Assembly: GCA_022791755.1 (NCBI GenBank)
Contig: JAAVZR010000031.1
Location: 71,830-131,571, forward strand
Length of the DNA stretch: 59,742 bases
Reading direction: 5' to 3'
DNA from: Lachnospiraceae bacterium
GTDB taxonomy: Bacteria > Bacillota > Clostridia > Lachnospirales > Lachnospiraceae
Part shown: one piece after another, positions 35,989 through 44,744 of the stretch
How the letters are laid out: each line of letters begins with the position of its first letter
How positions within the stretch are numbered: the first letter of the stretch is position 1
Made by a program: the position numbers and the translations under genes
The notes under the pieces: model-generated
The model's database searches: none
Told to the model about the DNA's origin: nothing
The model's input: the letters and a program-made list of their open reading frames with translations, nothing else

Positions 35989-36921
35989 CTATTTATTGTA
36001 TTTTTCGATGGACTCAATAATATATTTCTGCTTTTTAAAAACAAGATTCAGCAGAATGGACAGATACTTGATTACTGTCGTAAGGATTGCAAAGAGGCCA
36101 AAAAACGAGAAGGCAAGAAACAGGATCGTAGTGGTCCATCCTTCTACGGTACCGCCGGCAACAAAATAGAAATAGCTGGCATAAAGTACAACAAAAATAG
36201 CAATCATCATCATGATGAGAGATAAGGTAATACAAAACTTGTATGCGATATTCGTATACAGGATGAGGGCATCCAGAGCCAGCTCACGCTGGTTATGCCG
36301 GTGATCCGAATCGGATACCGCAGAGGAGGCAGATGAATAGGTGAGTACGCTGGTTTTCAGACCGCAGTTGGCGTATACCGCTTTCCTGTAAGGGATGGTC
36401 AGACTCATGGACTGAACCCGGTTAATAGCGCGGCGGGAAAGAATCCGAAAGGTTTCGGTGCGAAGATTTAAATGCGACGCCCGATTGAATATCGAATAGA
36501 ATATCCGGCTGAATAAACGGCTTCTGCTTTCGGGTGCGGCGCTTACAATATCATATCCGGTCAGAGAGGTCTGGTAAAGGTCCATCATCAGATCCAGAGG
36601 GAGATGGGGATCGCACGCATCGAATTCAAAGACAAAATCTCCGATTGCCAGATCGATACCGGCATTCATAGATAATTCCAGTCCCTGGAAAAAGCTCATA
36701 TTAAGGATGCTGACCACGGTACTGGAAGCGCTCTGGGCAAAGTGTTTAATCTGTCCGGCGCTGTCATCGCGGGAGGCGTCATTTACGCAGATGATTTCGT
36801 ATTTTTCAAAATTAACAGACAGAATTGCGTCGATCTTTTGAAGGAAATCAAAAACAGACGCCTCATTATTATGAATATAAGCTACTGCGGATGCAAAATT
36901 TTTTTCTTTATTTTTTATCAT
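35989..36921 (-). CDS. GtrB/DPM1-like GT2 with two C-terminal membrane helices
   Basis: A 310-residue enzyme. YEIICVNDASRDDSAGQIKHF is the nucleotide site, and FVFEFDACDPHLPLDL replaces the usual DADLQDPP. Two helices lie near the C-terminus (ITLSLIMMMIAIFVVLYASYF and FLAFSFFGLFAILTTVIKYL). The start at 36921 is preceded by GAGGTG at a good distance; an upstream ATG at 36936 has none. It overlaps the oxidoreductase gene by 14 bases. It probably loads undecaprenyl phosphate; the altered metal site may affect activity. Confidence 0.82.
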   Translation of the reverse strand: MIKNKEKNFASAVAYIHNNEASVFDFLQKIDAILSVNFEKYEIICVNDASRDDSAGQIKHFAQSASSTVVSILNMSFFQGLELSMNAGIDLAIGDFVFEFDACDPHLPLDLMMDLYQTSLTGYDIVSAAPESRSRLFSRIFYSIFNRASHLNLRTETFRILSRRAINRVQSMSLTIPYRKAVYANCGLKTSVLTYSSASSAVSDSDHRHNQRELALDALILYTNIAYKFCITLSLIMMMIAIFVVLYASYFYFVAGGTVEGWTTTILFLAFSFFGLFAILTTVIKYLSILLNLVFKKQKYIIESIEKYNK

Positions 36922-38047
36922 GAAATAACACCTCATCTAAATCATATACCGTGTTGATTTTACCGGACAAAACACTTACAAATGTGGGGTCCGTGGAAAA
37001 AACTCGTATTACCGTAGGGCGGGAATCGTCGATTTCGGAGTTTTTCAGTATGGGTTTCATCGAATACAGTGAGTGAGAATACTGAAAATCCAGTTCCGGA
37101 CGCATGTATTTGTGTGCCATATGGGACATATAAGGCCATGCGGATTCCGGCTTTGCCGGGCATAGGTTGCAATTATACAGCTGAGCCGGGGAGCAAAGTC
37201 CCTTTGAAGCGGCCTGACATGCGAAGGATGGCAGGTAGTCATAGCTGGTAACATGCGGGGTGAAGGTAACGGAAGTCAGGGAGTGCAGACCGGTCATGCC
37301 AAAAGGCATGATGGAGAAAAATGGCCCGTCCATTACCGTAATGCCTACATTTTTTAAAATCGGCCCCACATGGCAGAGTATGATTTCACATAATTCATAT
37401 TTTATTTTAAACAGTTCAAAAGATTCATTTCGGACCTTGTCAATAATCTGGTTCGTGGATGCATAGGTCGCATTCAGCAGAAAAGGGGTCTGAAAAACAG
37501 TTTGATCCGTCATGATGATCCGATAATACCTGTCATCTCTGTATATGTCCTGTATGCGGGCATTATATAAGATATCAATATTGGAATATTTTTCCGTTTG
37601 CGCCATGAAATAATCCCGCAGGACCAGTGCATCATAGGTAAATTCATGTGTGAGAAAAGCGCCGTCGCACATGCCTTCATTAAAAAAACGAGAAGGAGCA
37701 ATATCATCACAGCGAATATGAGCATCCCGGCAAAACTTGCGGAACTGGTTGGCATTCGTCCAGGAAAAGTTCCGGGACGTAGCATAAACCTGATCGAATT
37801 CCTGCAAAATGCAAAAGGAATAATCATTGAGAAAGCGCTCAAAATAACCGGCGGATTTAATGGCGGTGGAAAGTGAGCGGGGGTAATGATAGCCCATATG
37901 GACACGGGCCTGGTTAATGTAAGTGGCGCGGGAAAACGTTTCAGAATCATATTCCAGAAGCAGGATGCGTTCCCCCTTGGAAGCGCAGAGATTAGCCGAA
38001 TAGAGTCCATATAATCCGGCGCCGATAATTATTCTGTCATAAATCAA
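36908..38047 (-). CDS. FAD-dependent oxidoreductase (DAO-like)
   Basis: A 379-residue protein. DRIIIGAGLYGLYSANLCAS is the FAD-binding GxGxxG and LLLEYDSETFSRATYINQARVHMGYHYPRS continues like the amino-acid-oxidase/UDP-galactopyranose mutase superfold. I chose TTG 38047, six bases after GAGGT, because the FAD motif then starts at residue 5 as usual; a longer form from ATG 38122 is possible. As the first gene of the minus-strand operon, beside a SDR and an isomerase, it may oxidise a sugar or polyol. The substrate is unknown. Confidence 0.8.
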   Translation of the reverse strand: MIYDRIIIGAGLYGLYSANLCASKGERILLLEYDSETFSRATYINQARVHMGYHYPRSLSTAIKSAGYFERFLNDYSFCILQEFDQVYATSRNFSWTNANQFRKFCRDAHIRCDDIAPSRFFNEGMCDGAFLTHEFTYDALVLRDYFMAQTEKYSNIDILYNARIQDIYRDDRYYRIIMTDQTVFQTPFLLNATYASTNQIIDKVRNESFELFKIKYELCEIILCHVGPILKNVGITVMDGPFFSIMPFGMTGLHSLTSVTFTPHVTSYDYLPSFACQAASKGLCSPAQLYNCNLCPAKPESAWPYMSHMAHKYMRPELDFQYSHSLYSMKPILKNSEIDDSRPTVIRVFSTDPTFVSVLSGKINTVYDLDEVLFHDKK

Positions 38048-38151
38048 AGCGTATACCTCATATTTATTGTTTTCGAATAAAAAATATATGATTAGCGTAT
38101 CACAATTATTGGTTTTGCGCAATGCTTAGAAGGCTTTTTTTCGCTTTTTAC

Positions 38152-38180
38152 TTGCAATAGAAAATAGATTGTGATATCCT
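38152..38180 (+). promoter_or_regulatory. Predicted promoter in the divergent gap, plus-strand direction
   Basis: TTGCAA (38152-38157), 17-base spacer, TATCCT (38175-38180), 56 bases before the SGNH gene. The 189-base gap separates divergent operons. I could not settle on a minus-strand promoter, although several AT-rich -10-like hexamers are present. Confidence 0.4.
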
Positions 38181-38236
38181 GACAAATAGTATGATTCAAT
38201 GGAAATACCGTTTGGAAAAGCAAAGAGGAAGAGAAG

Positions 38237-39160
38237 ATGAATGGACATCATAGAATAAGAAATGCGGTTTTGACAGGTATGGCCGCCGTGCTTCTGGCAG
38301 TCTGCCTGTATCTGGGGATGAGAATCGTTTCTCTGGAAAAGGAGCTTCAGATGCAGCAGGCGGATATGGAACGGATTGGAAATGAAGTGGGGGTTTACCT
38401 GGATGAGAAGACGGTGACTGTCAGCTGGAGCGGAAAGGTATGGTGCAGCTATGGAGACAGCATCACACAGGAAGCCAGCTGGCAGGATTATATAACAGAT
38501 TATTTCGGCTTTTCAAAGCACTATAACAGAGGGATCGGCAGCAGCGCTTTTGTGAAGACAGAGCAAATCTGGTATGCAAATCCGGATGGAAGTTATAATA
38601 GCCGGTATGGCGTGGAGACATTTGAGGCGCCAGAAGGGACGACAGTGCATGAAGGATATCTGTGCAGTTGGGACCGGATTACGACACAGATTCCGAAAGA
38701 TGTGGATTTGGTTATTGTAAATGGGGGGACGAATGATTCGGGCGTTTGGGTTAACGCGCCTATCGGAGATTTGTCGTATCCGTTTGATGAAACGACTTTT
38801 ATGGGGGCCGTGGCATCGACTGTGGTGAAAATTCAGGAGCATGTGCCAAACGCCGTCATTGTGTTGATGTCTCCTTTGAGCGGGAGAGGTCCGGAAGATG
38901 AGGCTGAGATGTATAAAAATCAGACAAAGCCTTTTGTAAATGATATTGGCCTGACAGTGCAGGATTATGCGGAGGCGATGGAAGAGGTGGCGGAGTATTT
39001 AAGTATACCGTTTATTGACCTTTTCGGAACTACCGGTATCAATGAATTTAACCGTACCCAGTATATAAGGGATATCTGCCATCCGAATGCGGAGGGAGGC
39101 AAAGCGATTGCCAGAGTGATTATCGGCAGGCTCAGAGAGCTGGAACCTATTGTGGAATAG
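38237..39160 (+). CDS. Membrane-anchored SGNH/GDSL hydrolase
   Basis: A 307-residue protein. One N-terminal membrane anchor (about residues 10-30) is followed by a short coiled coil and an SGNH domain: SYGDSIT (catalytic serine), RGIGSSAF, NGGTND and DICHPNAEGG (catalytic Asp-His). It should face outward and act as an esterase, most likely removing O-acetyl or other acyl groups from the glycan, in balance with the two acetyltransferases encoded upstream (inference). It is the first gene of the 38-44.6 kb plus-strand transcript. Confidence 0.9.
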   Translation: MNGHHRIRNAVLTGMAAVLLAVCLYLGMRIVSLEKELQMQQADMERIGNEVGVYLDEKTVTVSWSGKVWCSYGDSITQEASWQDYITDYFGFSKHYNRGIGSSAFVKTEQIWYANPDGSYNSRYGVETFEAPEGTTVHEGYLCSWDRITTQIPKDVDLVIVNGGTNDSGVWVNAPIGDLSYPFDETTFMGAVASTVVKIQEHVPNAVIVLMSPLSGRGPEDEAEMYKNQTKPFVNDIGLTVQDYAEAMEEVAEYLSIPFIDLFGTTGINEFNRTQYIRDICHPNAEGGKAIARVIIGRLRELEPIVE

Positions 39161-39176
39161 GGGAGGGTAACTGATT

Positions 39177-40832
39177 TTGAAACAGATAGAAAAGAAAATA
39201 AGGGGAAAGGAAATCATTATATTGTGTGGGATTACCGCGATAGCGGTCGCCTGCCTTCCTCTTTTACAAGAAGGCCTTCTGGCCGGGCACGATATCTGGT
39301 ATCATTTACTTCGTATTGAAAATCTGAAAATAGGGATAGAAGAAGGGATGATACCGGCAAAGGTCGGGCCAATGTATCTGAATTACCATGGATATGCGGT
39401 TTCTCTGTGCTATCCGGATATTTTTTTGTACTTTCCGGCAGCTTTGCGCGTACTGGGAGTGGGAATTATGGATAGTTATAAGTGTTATCTTGCGGTCACG
39501 GTCATTTTATGTTATCTGACCACCTATTACTGTGGCAGAAAGATAACGAAGGATTCGTATGCGGCGGCCGTTGCGGCGATTCTTTATACATTATGTCAAT
39601 ATCATATCTGTACGCTTCACACGCGGGCCGCGGTGGGAGAGATCCAGGCCTTTGTGTTTTTTCCGTTGGTGATATACGGTCTATACGATTTGATTTTTGA
39701 GGACTTTCAAAAACCGTTTGTAATGGGGCTGGGCTTCTGGGGTCTGATGATGTGCCATAGTATTTCTCTGGCAATTTCCTTATGCATATCAGTGGTAGCG
39801 GTACTCTCGCAATGGAAAAGGGTGCTTGTCAGCTGGAAAAAAATGAGAAGACTTCTCTGGACAGCGGCGCTCACATTGCTTGCCAGCATAGGGTTCTGGC
39901 TGCCTTTTTTAGAACAGCTGCTGTCAAATACATTTTATTTCAGCCACCCGTGGGCGGATGTGACCGTGATGGCCTTGGATTTGAAACGACTTTTTTCCGT
40001 GAACCGGGATATATATAATTTTGGGATTATCTTTTTTGCTTTCCTTTCTCTGCGTTTCTTTTGTTTTAAGAAAATATCCGGAGATGAAAAGCGTCCTTTC
40101 ATCGATTGGTTTTTGCTGGGAGGGGCGCTTCTGTTGTGGGCAACGACAAAATACTTTCCCTGGGGAATCTTAAAAAGTATTTTGAATAGTATTCAGTTCC
40201 CGTTTCGTTTGTACTCTCCGGCAGCTGTTTTTCTGAGTATAGGGATTGCCATGATGCTTGTGAGAATATGGGGAGGAAAAAAGAGTATCCTTGTAACGAC
40301 AGTTTTTTTGTCTTTGTTTGCGCTGGCGTTTTATCATTATGATACTACGGAAAAAGTTTTTTTAGAGAATGATTACTATGACTACGCCTGGAATTCGTTT
40401 AATGTTTATTATAAAGAATGGCTGCCAGATAATGTGGATATCGAACTTCTCAAAGAAGAGAGAGTAATCAGGAATGCAGACGGGTCAGAGACAGAGGCGG
40501 TTACAGAAAAGTCAGGCATGGTCAGATTCTGCCCGAAGAACGGGGTCTCATACTATGATATTCCGCTGGTGTGGTATAAGGGATATTGTGCATATACGCT
40601 TTTGGCAGATGGGACCAGGCGGGAGCTGGATGTGGTGGAGAGCGATTATAACGGCTTGCTCCGGATCATGGCGGAGGAAGAGGTCGGAGACGAGATAGTT
40701 GTATATTATGGCGGAACGAAAATACAGTCCGTAGCGGGAGCGTTGAATGGGCTGGTGTTGGCGAGTCTGGCGGGATTTGGTGTGCGAAGGAGAATCTTAG
40801 ATGGAAAAAGGGAAGAGACATCTGGGATATAG
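39177..40832 (+). CDS. GT-C-like membrane protein (PTPS-related/YfhO-like)
   Basis: A 551-residue protein with about ten to eleven helices. LLAGHDIWYHLLRIENLKIG and YHGYAVSLCYPDIFLYFPA match the membrane family named 6-pyruvoyl-tetrahydropterin synthase-related, which shares the GT-C layout. A soluble tail follows helix ~11. The TTG start at 39177 lies ten bases after GGGAGG. It overlaps the next membrane protein by 32 bases. Its probable role is transfer of a lipid-linked sugar outside the membrane. Confidence 0.75.
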   Translation: MKQIEKKIRGKEIIILCGITAIAVACLPLLQEGLLAGHDIWYHLLRIENLKIGIEEGMIPAKVGPMYLNYHGYAVSLCYPDIFLYFPAALRVLGVGIMDSYKCYLAVTVILCYLTTYYCGRKITKDSYAAAVAAILYTLCQYHICTLHTRAAVGEIQAFVFFPLVIYGLYDLIFEDFQKPFVMGLGFWGLMMCHSISLAISLCISVVAVLSQWKRVLVSWKKMRRLLWTAALTLLASIGFWLPFLEQLLSNTFYFSHPWADVTVMALDLKRLFSVNRDIYNFGIIFFAFLSLRFFCFKKISGDEKRPFIDWFLLGGALLLWATTKYFPWGILKSILNSIQFPFRLYSPAAVFLSIGIAMMLVRIWGGKKSILVTTVFLSLFALAFYHYDTTEKVFLENDYYDYAWNSFNVYYKEWLPDNVDIELLKEERVIRNADGSETEAVTEKSGMVRFCPKNGVSYYDIPLVWYKGYCAYTLLADGTRRELDVVESDYNGLLRIMAEEEVGDEIVVYYGGTKIQSVAGALNGLVLASLAGFGVRRRILDGKREETSGI

Positions 40833-43656
40833 ATGTGGCGCAGTGTTAATACTGATAGTGGGAGTCCTCCTCAGTGTGTTTCCGATGTTATCATCAGAGA
40901 CTATCGAAAGTCGATATTTGTGGACATACCTGGATCAGATCGACCGGATGAAAGAGATTATTGCGACAGGACAGCCTGCGGGCGGTCCCTCTCTTTTATA
41001 TGCAGGCGCAATTTTGCGGACCTGGCGTTTTGGTATTGGGACCAGTTTTAAGGGCGTACAGCTTTTGTATATACTGCTGTCGTATGGCAGCACCTATGTT
41101 TTTTTTAGAAAGGCTGGGGGAAAGGAGCCGGAAGCAGCCCTTTTTACAGGTCTGCTGCTTCTAAATCCTCTGCACAGGTGGGTGTTGTATACGGAGGGAT
41201 CCCTGACGGGAATGGTCATCTATATTTTCTGGCCGTTGTTTTTGACAGGCTTGTACAGGTGGAGAAGAAGGGAGAGCGGTGCGGGCTGGCTTATGAGTAT
41301 CCCGCTGCTGCTTTTGGCATCGGCTTTGTTTGGAAATGGTGCGGTGCGGGTCGGAGACGGGCTGCGTACTTTGGGGATTGTGCTTGGCGGACTGGCAGGA
41401 ATCGTGCTGACAGGGGGATTGTTTTTCCTCACGGAGAAACTGTCTCATAAATATGGTTATAAAGTAAAATCGTTGGTAATACTGAGCTTAATAAGCTTGC
41501 TGGTTATTTCTTTTCATGTTTCCGCCGCGTATGAATACATTGATGTGGATGACCAGACGTTAATGGAATATCAGGAAGATCATGAAGGAGAATTGGCAGA
41601 AACACAGAAAGAGCCCGTAAGAGGAATAAGGGATATGGGCCTGCTGGCTTCTTTTGTGCTGACAGTCTGGTTTTATATTGATGTGAGACGAAAGCTTTTG
41701 AACAGGACGGAATTACGGGCAGCGGAATTTCATGGTCTGGCAGTACTTTTTCTGTTTTTTGCATTGTTGGCGACACTGGTCCGATTGAGATATCTCAGCA
41801 ATATCTTTTTGCTGTTTGGCTTTGGCCTGCACTTTATCGGTGGTGCGGCAGGATTCGTGTGGAGGCAGGCATATTCCAGGGTGGCTGACTGTCAGATGTT
41901 GCTGCTGGATCTGCTTTTGGCCGTATTCTGGATTTCGCAAATTTTTTCTCCCTTTGCCGATTATACACAGGGTGAATGTATAGCTGTGGGGACAGTTGCC
42001 CTGATTACCAATGTATTATTATGGGGCTGGCGGTATGGGAAGGAGACATCCTGGCAGACCGTTAAAAGATATTGGGAAAAAAACTGGCCGGTATGGCTGA
42101 TAATAGGCGTGTTTTTAATGATGTCACTGGAAACCCTGGATGATTACTATAAATGGGACAGTTATTATTATAAACTTCAGGTTATGGAAAACAGGCAGTT
42201 TGATTTTACATTTGTCTCTTTTCTGCGGCTGAATCTGGTGGGACATCTGTGCTCCGGCTTTTCTGTTTTTGCAGCGACATTCAGCAATCTGACAGGTAAT
42301 GTAGATATAGCCTGCCGCCTGGTGAATTTGTTTTTGGGTTCGGTGACAATCTATTGCTATTATGGTCTGTTAAGAGGCGTTCTGCATGAAAAATCCAGGA
42401 TTCTGATCAGTGTATATACAATGATATTTGCTTTTTCGCCGTGGCTTTTGGGAGTCGTGGGGGAGGTCAGTCTGGATTATGCGTCGCTGTGCTTTTTTGT
42501 ATGGCTTATATATTTTATTTATATGAAATATGATATTCTGACCTTGTTTGGCAGTTTCCTGTTATGCTTTTCAAAAGAGCCGGGTATCGTACTTTGCGCG
42601 GGCTGTGTTCTGGGGGTGTATATTTGGAATGTTATATTTGCCGAGAAGAGCAGAAACCTGCTGCTTAGGGCATGGCATGCCATATGGCATAAAAATATAT
42701 GGGCGCCGGGTTTCCCGATATGTGTCTGGATGTTTGAATATATGCTGACCAGCCATTGGGGGGCGGAAGATTCATTTCATTATTTCGGAATTCAGCCGGT
42801 ATATATATTGAAAAAAACCGTGACTATGCTGGTTCTGAACTTTAACTGGGCATGGGGATTTTTGATTGCGGCGGCCGTGCTTGTTATACTCCGTCGAAGA
42901 GCGTTATATCATATATGGGATAGTAATAGATTAAAGCTATTTTTGCCTCTCCTGGGGGCGACGGCTTTTTTCGTGGGGTTCAGTTTGCTTTTTGTCACAT
43001 ATAATCATCCGCGATATATTTTGCCATATGAATTTCCGCTGACATTACTGGGAACACTGGCGGTTCTGTATCTTTGCGGAACGATACGGTGGAAAGCGGC
43101 GGCGGTAACGGGAATTGCTGTGATACAGGCAGTACAATCCTTCTATACGATTGACCCCCTTTCCTTACGGGTCTTTGATAACCTTCCTGTGGGAAGAACC
43201 TCGATTATCACAACGAACTGGATAGAAAAATGTCATAATTTTGGAGATTCTACCGTATACAACCGTCAGTATTCTTATCTGGAAAAAGCGATGGACAAGG
43301 CTTTGGCAATGATTGAGTATGACAGGAATAAAGTGGTTCTGCTGTCAAGTCCTTTCGGGATTGTGGACTCCTATACGCCGGAAAGCGTATATTACAGTTT
43401 GTTTGGAGGACTGACAGTGTACTGGGATGAAGAGAATCAGAAAAGGAGTATCGTAAATACCGGTAACTGGGCAGAGATTCAGTATGAGCTGGTTCGAACG
43501 GCTACAAAGGAGAAAATGGCGGGAAAAGAGCTTTACTACTTTTCGTTTCCCTGGATTGAGGATGAAGTTGAGGAAGATTATTTTGAGATCATAGAGCGGT
43601 CAGAGACGGAGTATCGTGGCTGGGTAATCGGAATCTGGAAATTGAGATGGAGATAA
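40801..43656 (+). CDS. Large GT-C-like membrane protein, two-part (951 aa)
   Basis: About twenty helices fall in two halves. The first (~residues 1-400) resembles the upstream PTPS-related protein in pattern (SRYLWTYLDQIDRMKEIIATG). The second (~420-951) starts with a new helix and a DDYYKWDSYYYKLQV loop, like a GT39 catalytic loop, and ends in a soluble tail. A fusion or duplication of two GT-C units is likely but not proven. AAGGAGA precedes ATG 40801. It is followed after six bases by a GtrB-like gene that could supply its donor. Confidence 0.65.
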   Translation: MEKGKRHLGYRCGAVLILIVGVLLSVFPMLSSETIESRYLWTYLDQIDRMKEIIATGQPAGGPSLLYAGAILRTWRFGIGTSFKGVQLLYILLSYGSTYVFFRKAGGKEPEAALFTGLLLLNPLHRWVLYTEGSLTGMVIYIFWPLFLTGLYRWRRRESGAGWLMSIPLLLLASALFGNGAVRVGDGLRTLGIVLGGLAGIVLTGGLFFLTEKLSHKYGYKVKSLVILSLISLLVISFHVSAAYEYIDVDDQTLMEYQEDHEGELAETQKEPVRGIRDMGLLASFVLTVWFYIDVRRKLLNRTELRAAEFHGLAVLFLFFALLATLVRLRYLSNIFLLFGFGLHFIGGAAGFVWRQAYSRVADCQMLLLDLLLAVFWISQIFSPFADYTQGECIAVGTVALITNVLLWGWRYGKETSWQTVKRYWEKNWPVWLIIGVFLMMSLETLDDYYKWDSYYYKLQVMENRQFDFTFVSFLRLNLVGHLCSGFSVFAATFSNLTGNVDIACRLVNLFLGSVTIYCYYGLLRGVLHEKSRILISVYTMIFAFSPWLLGVVGEVSLDYASLCFFVWLIYFIYMKYDILTLFGSFLLCFSKEPGIVLCAGCVLGVYIWNVIFAEKSRNLLLRAWHAIWHKNIWAPGFPICVWMFEYMLTSHWGAEDSFHYFGIQPVYILKKTVTMLVLNFNWAWGFLIAAAVLVILRRRALYHIWDSNRLKLFLPLLGATAFFVGFSLLFVTYNHPRYILPYEFPLTLLGTLAVLYLCGTIRWKAAAVTGIAVIQAVQSFYTIDPLSLRVFDNLPVGRTSIITTNWIEKCHNFGDSTVYNRQYSYLEKAMDKALAMIEYDRNKVVLLSSPFGIVDSYTPESVYYSLFGGLTVYWDEENQKRSIVNTGNWAEIQYELVRTATKEKMAGKELYYFSFPWIEDEVEEDYFEIIERSETEYRGWVIGIWKLRWR

Positions 43657-43662
43657 CAGGAG

Positions 43663-44613
43663 ATGCCTAAGAGTGATTTGATATCTGTAATCGTGCCCAG
43701 TTATAATGAGGAAGAGAGCGTTCCTTTATTTTACAGGGAGTTGGAGAAGGAACGCTCCTCATTTCTGGAACGGAATGTGGAGCTCGAACTGATCTTTGTA
43801 GATGACGGTTCAAAGGACGGGACTTTGGCGGCGATAAAAACATTGGCCAAAAAAAATGACTGGGTGCACTATCTCTCGTTTTCAAGAAATTTTGGAAAAG
43901 AGGCGGCAATATATGCGGGGCTGGAGCACTGTCATGGGGATTATGCCGTATTGATGGATGCAGATTTGCAGGATCCTCCGGAATATCTGATGGAGATGTA
44001 TCTGGCGTTAAAGGAGGAGGGGTATGATTCGGTGGCCACGAGGCGGGTGAGCCGAAAAGGTGAGCCAAAGATTCGCTCTTTCTTTGCCAGACTGTTTTAT
44101 CGGATTATGAACCGTATTTCAGATGCGGATATTGTGGATGGGGCAAGAGATTACAGGCTGATGCGCAGAAGTATGGTAGACGCTGTGTTATCTGTGACAG
44201 AATATAATCGTTTTACAAAAGGGATTTTTGGCTGGGTGGGATTTCGGACTAAATGGCTGGAATACGAGAACGTGGAGCGGGTAGCGGGAGAGACAAAGTG
44301 GTCTTTTTGGAAGCTGTTTCGATACTCGCTGGAGGGGATTACAGCATTTTCTACTTTGCCGTTGTCTTTGGCTTCATGGCTTGGGGTAGTTATGTGCATG
44401 GTGGCAGCGGTTGCCGTTCTCTTTATTGTTATCAGGGCAGCTTTGTTTGGTGATCCTACCTCAGGCTGGCCGTCTTTGGCATGTATCATTATCTTTATTG
44501 GCGGAGTACAGCTTTTGTGTATTGGCGTTCTGGGACAATATATGGCAAAAACATATCTGGAGACAAAAAAAAGGCCGATTTATATATGCCGGGAGAGTGA
44601 TATTTTAAAATGA
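43663..44613 (+). CDS. GtrB/DPM1-like polyprenyl-phosphate glycosyltransferase
   Basis: A 316-residue GT2: VIVPSYNEEESVPLFYREL, IFVDDGSKDGT, MDADLQDPPE (metal site), DYRLMRRSM, and two C-terminal helices (~235-300) ending in LCIGVLGQYMAKTYLETKKRP. This is the classical GtrB form. It lies directly downstream of two GT-C-like proteins. No GtrA accompanies it, so flipping would depend on another protein. Confidence 0.92.
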   Translation: MPKSDLISVIVPSYNEEESVPLFYRELEKERSSFLERNVELELIFVDDGSKDGTLAAIKTLAKKNDWVHYLSFSRNFGKEAAIYAGLEHCHGDYAVLMDADLQDPPEYLMEMYLALKEEGYDSVATRRVSRKGEPKIRSFFARLFYRIMNRISDADIVDGARDYRLMRRSMVDAVLSVTEYNRFTKGIFGWVGFRTKWLEYENVERVAGETKWSFWKLFRYSLEGITAFSTLPLSLASWLGVVMCMVAAVAVLFIVIRAALFGDPTSGWPSLACIIIFIGGVQLLCIGVLGQYMAKTYLETKKRPIYICRESDILK

Positions 44614-44650
44614 GCGATGGACTTGAAAAAACAAGGGAGCTGACTTTTGA

Positions 44651-44679
44651 TTGCGATAATAGGTTAAATGTGGTATTAT
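44651..44679 (+). promoter_or_regulatory. Predicted sigma-A promoter before the discoidin-GT-C gene
   Basis: TTGCGA (44651-44656), exactly 17 bases, TATTAT (44674-44679). The 131-base gap holds no gene. Transcription would start near 44686, about 60 bases before ATG 44745. Confidence 0.55.
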
Positions 44680-44744
44680 GGATAAAGTTTTAGGATATGA
44701 GTGTGTCAGCCGGAGAAGACCTTATATATACTGGAGTAAAAATA

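Noticed and set aside
38048..38236. Minus-strand promoter for the oxidoreductase operon
   Set aside because: Several -10-like hexamers exist but none has a good -35 at 16-18 bases, so I did not list one.
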